Below are positions 6,841 through 11,890 of a stretch of 64,000 nt of DNA, in pieces. How positions within the stretch are numbered: the stretch's first letter is position 1; every line of letters starts with the position of its first letter. Source of the stretch: Chitinophagaceae bacterium (GTDB lineage Bacteria > Bacteroidota > Bacteroidia > Chitinophagales > Chitinophagaceae). The notes beneath the pieces are model-generated. The model had not been told where the DNA came from and did no database searches. It saw only the letters and a program-made list of their open reading frames with translations. The stretch spans positions 1 through 64,000 of the forward strand of contig JAEUVJ010000069.1 of the NCBI GenBank assembly GCA_016787085.1. The letters run 5' to 3'. The position numbers and the translations under genes are program-made.

Positions 6841-6915
6841 GGATGAATAGCTCAATGGCCGAGCAGTCGCCTGTTAAGCAACAAGATGAAAGTTCGAATC
6901 TTTCTTCATCCGCCA
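6841..6915 (+). tRNA. tRNA-Asn(GTT) with encoded CCA
   Basis: A perfect acceptor GGATGAA/TTCATCC, TA at 8-9, D arm GCTC/GAGC, anticodon arm GTCGC/GCAAC with one C-A mismatch and loop CTGTTAA (GTT at 6873-6875), and T arm GAAAG/CTTTC with TTCGAAT. The discriminator is G, and CCA is encoded at 6913-6915, unlike the neighbouring elements. It begins only 4 bases after the preceding tRNA-like element, so the array is probably cotranscribed. Confidence 0.8.
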
Positions 6916-6916
6916 G

Positions 6917-6978
6917 GTTTGTAATGAGTATAATTCGGTAGTGAGAAAAATGAGTTCAGCCAATACTTATCACAAACA
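6917..6978 (+). ncRNA. tRNA-like remnant without anticodon arm
   Basis: GTTTGTA (6917-6923) pairs with CACAAAC (6971-6977) at 6 of 7 positions. A D-loop-like AATTCGGTA and a T-arm-like ATGAG/CTTAT (with a G-T pair, loop 11 nt starting TTC) are visible, but only AAAA separates the D-like region from the T-like stem. It begins 1 base after the CCA of tRNA-Asn and ends 4 bases before tRNA-Phe. It is the weakest of the anticodon-less elements; it could be decayed rather than selected. Confidence 0.4.
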
Positions 6979-6982
6979 AACA

Positions 6983-7057
6983 GGTGCTTTGGCAGAATGG
7001 ATACATATGCGTCCCGTTGAAGCCGGGAAGATCGTGGTTCGATTCCACGGAGCACCA
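6983..7057 (+). tRNA. tRNA-Phe(GAA)-like
   Basis: The acceptor GGTGCTT/GAGCACC pairs at 7 of 7 positions with one G-T. A 3-bp D stem GCA/TGC closes a 13-nt GG-containing loop. The anticodon arm TCCCG/CGGGA is perfect with loop TTGAAGC (GAA at 7019-7021; G at 37), and the T arm CGTGG/CCACG has loop TTCGATT. The discriminator is A, and no CCA is encoded. It folds convincingly and is the last element before the YkuK-like gene. Confidence 0.75.
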
Positions 7058-7102
7058 CAGGGAAATGTAAAATGAGAAATGTAGAACCTAAAATGTAAAA
7101 CG

Positions 7103-7594
7103 ATGGAACAGGAACAACAGCAATGGAGGAAACTATCGGGTGAACAGATTAAAATTCCGATCGCTGATGAGGTGAGCAAGGTATTGATGCGTGAAAAAGA
7201 AATGGGACATGACCTGAAAGTGTGCATCGGTACCGACAGCCAGGTGAAAGGAAAAGAAACAGAGTTCGCCACCGTGATCGTATTCATCCGGAAAGGAAAG
7301 GGTGGTTTCATGTATATACACAACGAGATCACCCGGCAGAAGATGAGTATCAAACAACGGATGCTGATGGAAGTGGGCAAAAGTATTGAAGTAGCCTACG
7401 CTCTCTGCAATATCTTTTCCCGTTACAGTGTGGATATGGAAATCCACGCCGATATCAACACCAACCCGAATTTCAAAAGCAATGATGCACTGAAAGAGGC
7501 TATGGGGTATATCGTGGGAATGGGATTTGCTTTCAAGGCAAAACCGGAAGCTTTTGCCAGCTCCAGTTGTGCGAATAAAATGGTTAACCCCTAA
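7103..7594 (+). CDS. ribonuclease H-like YkuK/DUF458 family protein
   Basis: 163 residues. The segment KVCIGTDSQVKG (about 39-50) followed by FATVIVFIRKGKGG matches the first strands of the DUF458 (YkuK) RNase H-like fold, with an Asp in the position of the fold's first acidic residue; later acidic residues are EIHADIN. No cellular substrate is known to me for this family; nuclease activity is inference from fold. The gene is embedded between two blocks of tRNA-like elements on the same strand, which suggests a tRNA-related role. The last residues and the stop codon fall inside a CCCCTAAA repeat. Confidence 0.8.
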   Translation: MEQEQQQWRKLSGEQIKIPIADEVSKVLMREKEMGHDLKVCIGTDSQVKGKETEFATVIVFIRKGKGGFMYIHNEITRQKMSIKQRMLMEVGKSIEVAYALCNIFSRYSVDMEIHADINTNPNFKSNDALKEAMGYIVGMGFAFKAKPEAFASSSCANKMVNP

Positions 7595-7610
7595 ATCCCC
7601 TAAAGGGGAC
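7587..7610. repeat. CCCCTAAAGGGG repeat overlapping the YkuK stop codon
   Basis: The sequence holds two CCCCTAAA units and a CCCCTAAAGGGG palindrome, like the arms at 6021-6040. The TAA stop of the YkuK-like gene (7592-7594) lies within the first unit, so the repeat supplies the last codons and stop. Confidence 0.6.
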
Positions 7611-7633
7611 TTTAGAGTCTGTTAGTTGATTAA

Positions 7634-7737
7634 GCTCTTTAGAATATTGTTGATGACAACATCAACGAAAGAATTCCGCCAACGCGGAAACGATATATGC
7701 CTGTTGGTAACAAACCAGGTCTATGTTTCAAAGAAGC
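7634..7737 (+). ncRNA. predicted structured RNA with three hairpins
   Basis: GCTCTTT (7634-7640) can pair with AAAGAAGC (7730-7737, one bulge), enclosing three hairpins: GTTGATG/CATCAAC with ACAA loop (7649-7666), TTCCGC/GCGGAA with CAAC loop (7674-7689), and CCTG/CAGG or TGGT/ACCA (7700-7719). Two hairpins are perfect. This is a tRNA-like overall geometry without tRNA primary-sequence signatures. It lies between the YkuK-like gene and further tRNA-like elements; no protein-coding potential is evident. Confidence 0.35.
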
Positions 7738-7774
7738 ATGACAGTGCAGACGCTGTAGCTATCTGTATGCTGTT

Positions 7775-7836
7775 GTTGCAATAGCTCATATATCGCCATC
7801 ACGCTGGTGTCGTGGGTTCGATTCCCATTCCCGGCT
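7775..7836 (+). ncRNA. degenerate tRNA-like element with intact T arm
   Basis: The T arm GTGGG/CCCAT (one G-T) with loop TTCGATT (7812-7828) is clear and is followed by TCCCGGC as the 3' acceptor. The 5' side, GTTGCAA then TAGCTC, pairs poorly with it (about 5 of 7 with G-T pairs). The 3' half of the D stem is absent, and a 5-bp stem CGCCA/TGGTG with a 6-nt loop takes the anticodon position. Boundaries are approximate. Confidence 0.4.
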
Positions 7837-7842
7837 GTAAAC

Positions 7843-7905
7843 GTCGGGATAGCTCAATGGGTAGAGCACGGCACGTATGCGCAGGTTCGAATCCTGCTCT
7901 CGCCT
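7843..7905 (+). ncRNA. tRNA-like element lacking a normal anticodon arm
   Basis: GTCGGGA (7843-7849) pairs with TCTCGCC (7898-7904) at 6 of 7 positions. TA at 8-9, a perfect D arm GCTC/GAGC with a GGGTA loop, and a perfect T arm GCAGG/CCTGC with TTCGAAT follow tRNA closely. Only about 11 bases lie between position 26 and the T stem (CGGCACGTATG), allowing at most a 3-bp mini-hairpin GCA/TGC with loop CGTA. It is the second clear anticodon-less tRNA in the island. Confidence 0.6.
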
Positions 7906-7910
7906 CATTT

Positions 7911-7987
7911 GGCGGGATAGCTCAGTTGGCCAGAGCACTACACAGGAAATGTAGGATGTCAAAAGAAGTCCATCGCTTCTATAAAAA
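7911..7987 (+). ncRNA. tRNA-like element, 5' half intact, 3' acceptor lost
   Basis: GGCGGGA, TA, D arm GCTC/GAGC with a TTGG loop, and a perfect anticodon-type arm CTACA/TGTAG with loop CAGGAAA (GGA at 34-36, but A at 33) follow tRNA order. A T-like arm AGAAG/CTTCT with 7-nt loop TCCATCG is present, but the expected TCCCGCC acceptor strand is replaced by ATAAAAA. The 5' acceptor instead pairs 7 of 7 (one G-T) with TCTCGCC at 7898-7904 just upstream, which would be a permuted arrangement. Confidence 0.45.
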
Positions 7988-8024
7988 TGATGACCAGGAA
8001 AATTAAAGTGAGTGTTGCTTGCCC

Positions 8025-8062
8025 TTATTGCAGCCCGTGGTTTAAACCGTGGGTTGCAATAA
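8025..8062 (+). repeat. 19-bp near-perfect palindromic hairpin
   Basis: TTATTGCAGCCCGTGGTT pairs with its mirror on the 3' side (about AACCGTGGGTTGCAATAA), interrupted only by G-T wobbles, with a TTTAAA centre. It is a common type of Bacteroidota intergenic palindrome. A further GCCTGCAGGCAGGC palindrome follows at 8075-8088. The rest of 8089-8258 shows no gene that I can support. Confidence 0.65.
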
Positions 8063-8258
8063 AATCGGGTAAACGCCTGCAGGCAGGCTTAGATGATACA
8101 GTTTGCATCACTTTCTCTATAAAATACTATCAGACCAGTTTTGATAGCAGGCGATTGAGAAACTGTTGCAATAAATATCATTTACATCTGCCTCCGTGAA
8201 TACAGGATGGTGAGCAACACAAACTTTATTAAAACAATTTTAAACATGAAATAAAATT

Positions 8259-8288
8259 CCTCCCTTTTGGGGAGGTTAGGAGGGGCTT
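8259..8288 (+). promoter_or_regulatory. repeat-derived ribosome-binding site of slipin
   Basis: The palindrome CCTCCCTTTTGGGGAGG (8259-8275) is followed by TTAGGAGGGGC, so an AGGAGG sequence sits 7-8 bases before the ATG at 8289. The same palindrome-plus-tail repeat occurs elsewhere without a start codon, so here a repeat appears to double as a Shine-Dalgarno site; folding of the palindrome could affect translation. Confidence 0.5.
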
Positions 8289-9386
8289 ATGAAAAAAGTA
8301 AAAGTAAACGCCTATCAGGTAGCGCTGGTATTCAGGGACGGGGAGTACAAACGTGTACTGACTGCCGGATCTTACTGGTTCTGGAAGAATGAAGCGGTGT
8401 ATGTCTATGATATCACCAAACCATTCGGAGCGCCGGTGGAACTGAACATCCTGCTGCAGGACAAAGCACTGGCCGACATCCTGCATGTAGTGGAAGTAAA
8501 GGACAACGAGATCGTGCTGCAGTACGAGAACGGTTTGCTGAAACAGGTATTGACCGCCGGTCGCTATACTTTCTGGAAATCCGTGGTGCAGTATGCATTC
8601 GTTCGTGCCGATATCAGCAAGCTGGAGATCACTGAGGATATTGACCGTGCCACTCTGCTGGGCAAGCTGGTAGTGCCTTATGTCCGTAACGTAAGTGTGG
8701 AAAGCTATGAAAAGGCGGTACTGTTCATTGACGGTAAGTTTGAGAAAGTACTGGGCAGCGGGGTGTACTACTGGTGGAAGAACAACATTGCCGTTCATAT
8801 CGCAAGGGTGGATATGCGCCAGCAGCAGCTGGAAGTAAATGGCCAGGAGATCCTGACCAAAGACAAAGCGGCGCTGCGTATCAACGCCTGGGCACAGTAC
8901 AAGGTGGCGGATATTGAAAAGGCTGTGCTGGAGAACAAAGAGTACGATAAACAATTGTACGTGGCGTTCCAGCTGGCGCTGCGTGAATACGTGGCCGGCT
9001 ACAGCTTTGACGAACTGCTGGAAAAGAAAGAGGCAATTGCGCCTTTCGTACTGCAGAACGTAAAAGAAAAAGCGCTGGCCCTGGGTATTGAAGTGAATGG
9101 TTTCGGTATCCGTGATATCATCCTGCCGGGTGATGTAAAGGAGATCATGAACCAGGTGCTGATCGCCGAGAAGAAAGCGCAGGCGAACACTATTATGCGC
9201 CGTGAAGAAACCGCCAGCACCCGTAGCTTGCTGAACACCGCCAAGCTGATGGAAGAAAATACGATGTTGTGGAAACTGAAGGAAATGGAATATGTAGAAA
9301 AGATCGCAGACAAGATCAGCCACATCAGTGTAGGCGGCAATGGGCAGTTGCTGGAACAGTTGAAGCAGATCCTGGTGAGTAAGTAG
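8289..9386 (+). CDS. slipin family (SPFH/Band 7) protein
   Basis: 365 residues. The SPFH/Band 7 core is seen around residues 135-310 (VEVNGQEILTKDKAALRINAW, then ILPGDVKEIMNQVLIAEKKAQA), typical of slipins. No transmembrane helix is obvious at the N-terminus, unlike many membrane slipins. The N-terminal half contains three copies of a roughly 40-residue unit with a V(L)xxGxYxxWK core (near 22-34, 86-96 and 153-165). Slipin genes are known neighbours of rtcB in bacterial RNA-repair loci, which fits the RtcB gene 0.9 kb downstream. A membrane or scaffold role is inferred. Confidence 0.85.
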   Translation: MKKVKVNAYQVALVFRDGEYKRVLTAGSYWFWKNEAVYVYDITKPFGAPVELNILLQDKALADILHVVEVKDNEIVLQYENGLLKQVLTAGRYTFWKSVVQYAFVRADISKLEITEDIDRATLLGKLVVPYVRNVSVESYEKAVLFIDGKFEKVLGSGVYYWWKNNIAVHIARVDMRQQQLEVNGQEILTKDKAALRINAWAQYKVADIEKAVLENKEYDKQLYVAFQLALREYVAGYSFDELLEKKEAIAPFVLQNVKEKALALGIEVNGFGIRDIILPGDVKEIMNQVLIAEKKAQANTIMRREETASTRSLLNTAKLMEENTMLWKLKEMEYVEKIADKISHISVGGNGQLLEQLKQILVSK

Positions 9387-9475
9387 TCTGACCCTTGATT
9401 GGGGTGGATTAGATGGATTGTGAGGAAATAAAACATCTTATTAATCTCTTTAATCTCCCCAAATCGTGGTTCAGA
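9387..9475. repeat. 89-base inverted-end repeat, copy 2
   Basis: Starts TCTGACCC immediately after the slipin stop codon and ends GGTTCAGA; the halves are partly complementary (ccttgattggggtggatt against tctccccaaatcgtgg). Same family as 6592-6679. The two copies bracket the tRNA-Lys to slipin segment. Confidence 0.7.
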
Positions 9476-9492
9476 TAATTGTTGCAGCGACA

Positions 9493-9520
9493 GGGCCACC
9501 CTGAGCAATGCGAAGGGTAC
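9493..9520. repeat. CCACCCTGAGC...GAAGGGT palindromic repeat
   Basis: A short imperfect palindrome of the CACCCTGAGCnnnnCGAAGGGT type, related to the CTTCGACAAGCTCAGC repeat at 11756-11803. It lies between slipin and the HEPN gene; the stretch 9521-9619 also holds an AGGGAG/CTCCCT hairpin at about 9552-9584 that may end slipin transcription. Confidence 0.5.
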
Positions 9521-9619
9521 TTTTGGCTAAATATTCAATAAGGGAGGCATGATTTATTCAGTAAGCTACTCCCTCGTAGAATTGCAAAATTTATCTTTAT
9601 TGATCGAAACTTTAATAAC

Positions 9620-10270
9620 ATGAAAAGTAATCAAATTGCTAAGGGTTTTCTGAGCCTTGCTTATAAAGACTATTTGGCAAGTCGCTTTTTAATAAATAAT
9701 GGTTTTATAATTCAAGGTGTAGTTCTGGCAAGCTCTGCAATTGAAAAATATTTGAAAGTAATATTGGCCCTTCATGACATATACAAAAAGATACACTTAG
9801 ACAGATTGGAAGAGTTGAAATCATGGTTTAAGAAAACAGATTATCATGTTCTATTTGACAAGTTTGATCCTGTTTTCCTAGATATTCTGGGTAAAGCGTA
9901 CAAGTACCGATATTATGACGAGAATACTGTAAAGGAAGCTGACACTATTGGATTTATTGTTCATCAGTTTCTTGGAGAACTTGATTATACAGTCTTCTTA
10001 ATTAATAAACTTGTTACAATTACAGATAAAGATAACAAACCAATTGCTACTTCCTTCAGTCGTGATATTGAATCCCAAAATCCAAATCTATTTCTAAACA
10101 ACTATCTATTAAACAAGATTCCCAAAAAAGAATTCATGGATAGAGTTGGAAAAGCTTATGGTATTCATGTCAATCCCAAATTTTTAGGCACTGAGATTGA
10201 AATAAATGGAACATGGGTACAAGGAGAATATGATGGAAGAATGTGGATTGTAAATGTGACAAATAAATAA
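9620..10270 (+). CDS. HEPN domain-containing protein, AT-rich
   Basis: 216 residues. The N-terminal ~120 residues are helical with the HEPN signature AYKDYLASRFLINNG and VVLASSAIEKYLKVILALHDI. The canonical RNase motif Rx4-6H of catalytic HEPN toxins is not seen, so it may be a non-catalytic or RNA-binding version. Its base composition is clearly more AT-rich than the flanking slipin and rtcB genes, suggesting recent acquisition. Only 8 bases separate it from rtcB, so the two are likely cotranscribed. An RNA-damage or RNA-sensing partner for RtcB is the working inference. Confidence 0.75.
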   Translation: MKSNQIAKGFLSLAYKDYLASRFLINNGFIIQGVVLASSAIEKYLKVILALHDIYKKIHLDRLEELKSWFKKTDYHVLFDKFDPVFLDILGKAYKYRYYDENTVKEADTIGFIVHQFLGELDYTVFLINKLVTITDKDNKPIATSFSRDIESQNPNLFLNNYLLNKIPKKEFMDRVGKAYGIHVNPKFLGTEIEINGTWVQGEYDGRMWIVNVTNK

Positions 10271-10278
10271 GACTACCA

Positions 10279-11754
10279 ATGAGCAAACTAAAACTACAAG
10301 GCAAAGAACTCCGTGCTATCGGTTACCCGGAAGGACCGGTGATCAGCATAGCCATGAATGTGATGCAAAAAAATTACAAGCATCACGGAAAGGAGGAAGT
10401 GATGGAGATATTACAAAAAGTACTGGCCAGCCCGGTAGAATATACAAATGATGCGGTACTGGCATTGATCGCTAAAGAACTCATCAAAACAACGGAGTCT
10501 GCGGAAGCCCTCTCCTTTGGAGAGGGTTTGGGTGAGGTGTCCCTGAACAATTCCGGTATCCCATTCAACGTCTTCGGCCAGGAACATATCGAAGAAGGCG
10601 CTATGCACCAGATGTACACAGCGGCCAAATTGCCGATAGCTGTGGCCGGGGCACTGATGCCCGATGCGCACAGCGGGTATGGCTTGCCAATTGGTGGTGT
10701 ATTGGCAACGGAGAATGCCGTCATTCCGTATGGCGTAGGAGTTGATATCGGGTGCAGAATGTGCCTGAGCATTTATGATATTGATCCGAAAGAGCTGACA
10801 CAATGTGAAAGTTATTTTGCCAGGGAGATCAATGAAGCTACTTTGTTTGGCAGTGGCGCACAATTCGACCATGCTTCCGACCATGAAGTAATGGAGAACG
10901 AACTGTTTCATCAGTTGCCTTTGCTGAAGAACCTGCATGGCCGTGCATGGAAACAACTGGGCTCCTCCGGTTCAGGTAATCATTTCGTGGAGTTTGGCGT
11001 AGTGGAAATTGTAGAAAAGGATGCTGTACTGGGTATTGATGCAGGTTTGTATGTTGCTTTATTGTCCCACTCCGGCTCAAGGGCACTGGGCGCTAATATT
11101 GCCAATCATTACACTAAACTGGCCATCAGCAAAAGACGTTTGCCACAGGATGCCAAGAACCTGGCATGGTTAACTCTTGATGAAGAAGAAGGAATGGAAT
11201 ATTGGTTAGCCATGAATTTGGCAGGTGATTATGCTTCGGCCAATCATCATATCATTCACGAAAAGATTGCAAAACAGTTGGGAAGAAAGCCAATTAAGAT
11301 GGTGGAGAACCATCACAATTTTGCATGGAAAGAGAAGTATGAAGGAAAAGATGTGATCGTTCATCGCAAAGGCGCAACGCCTGCAGGCAAAGATGTTCTT
11401 GGAATCATTCCCGGTTCTATGACCGCGGCAGGATTTATTGTAAAAGGAAAAGGAGAAGAAGCATCTGTCAATTCCGCCTCACATGGCGCCGGAAGAAGGA
11501 TGAGCCGTACCCGGGCCATGGAATCGGTGACCGATAAACAATTCAGGGATGAAGTAGAAAAACACGGTATCAAACTGATCGGCGGAGGGAAAGACGAATC
11601 ACCTTTTGCGTACAAGGATATCGAAGTGGTGATGAAGAGTCAGAAACAATTAGTGGATATCGTTGGTAAGTTCACCCCGAAGATCGTGAAGATGGACGGC
11701 GCCAAACACAAGAGCTGGGGAAAGAAAGGACGGGAAGAAGTGACGGGGGAATAG
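10279..11754 (+). CDS. rtcB: RNA-splicing ligase RtcB family protein
   Basis: 491 residues. Metal and catalytic residues are all visible: D156 and C159 in GVDIGCRM, H235 in GSGNHF, H264 in SHSGSR, H345/H346 in ENHHNF, and the guanylylated histidine H402 in SHGAGRRMSR. The known reaction is GTP- and Mn-dependent joining of RNA 2',3'-cyclic-phosphate (or 3'-phosphate) ends to 5'-OH ends. No archease gene is nearby. Residues about 76-87 (EALSFGEGLGEV) are encoded by an inserted intergenic palindrome (10508-10537). Linkage to HEPN, slipin and the tRNA-like array supports an RNA repair role. Confidence 0.95.
   Translation: MSKLKLQGKELRAIGYPEGPVISIAMNVMQKNYKHHGKEEVMEILQKVLASPVEYTNDAVLALIAKELIKTTESAEALSFGEGLGEVSLNNSGIPFNVFGQEHIEEGAMHQMYTAAKLPIAVAGALMPDAHSGYGLPIGGVLATENAVIPYGVGVDIGCRMCLSIYDIDPKELTQCESYFAREINEATLFGSGAQFDHASDHEVMENELFHQLPLLKNLHGRAWKQLGSSGSGNHFVEFGVVEIVEKDAVLGIDAGLYVALLSHSGSRALGANIANHYTKLAISKRRLPQDAKNLAWLTLDEEEGMEYWLAMNLAGDYASANHHIIHEKIAKQLGRKPIKMVENHHNFAWKEKYEGKDVIVHRKGATPAGKDVLGIIPGSMTAAGFIVKGKGEEASVNSASHGAGRRMSRTRAMESVTDKQFRDEVEKHGIKLIGGGKDESPFAYKDIEVVMKSQKQLVDIVGKFTPKIVKMDGAKHKSWGKKGREEVTGE
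10508..10537. repeat. intergenic palindrome inserted in frame in rtcB
   Basis: CCCTCTCC TTT GGAGAGGG plus the TTTGGGTGAGG tail matches the intergenic repeat at 5706-5735. It is read in frame as part of RtcB codons 76-87, in the N-terminal region ahead of the catalytic motifs. Confidence 0.7.
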
Positions 11755-11755
11755 C

Positions 11756-11890
11756 CCTTCGGCAATGCTTCGACAAGCTCAGCATGACATTGCTCAGGGG
11801 GTGATAATAAATGGTCAATAGTCAATATGGCTTTTTTATCGGCCATTCACTATTGACCATTGCCTATTGCCTGTTGACTATTCACTACTC
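11756..11890. repeat. clustered intergenic repeats downstream of rtcB
   Basis: 11756-11803 contains the palindromic GCTTCGACAAGCTCAGC/CAATG...CATTG repeat type. 11809-11870 contains AATGGTCAATAGTCAATATGGC and its inverse GCCATTCACTATTGACCATT, flanked by further TATTGACTATTCAC-like units. It lies between convergent rtcB and the outer-membrane protein gene and may form the shared transcript ends. Confidence 0.6.

Noticed and set aside
7812-8006. 64-codon + strand open frame across the second tRNA-like block
   Set aside because: It is a translation of tRNA sequence (GSNPA and IAQLARA-like stretches are typical of tRNA read as protein) and overlaps two tRNA-like elements.
7987-8199. 70-codon + strand open frame with CPYC
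   Set aside because: It runs through the 38-base palindromic hairpin and the GCCTGCAGGCAGGC repeat, has no ribosome-binding site and no family resemblance.
8229-9323. Long open frame of 364 codons on the minus strand opposite the slipin gene
   Set aside because: The + strand product has a clear SPFH family signature, a ribosome-binding site and neighbouring RNA-repair genes; the antisense product has a Phe/His/Gln-rich composition typical of shadow frames and no recognisable domain.
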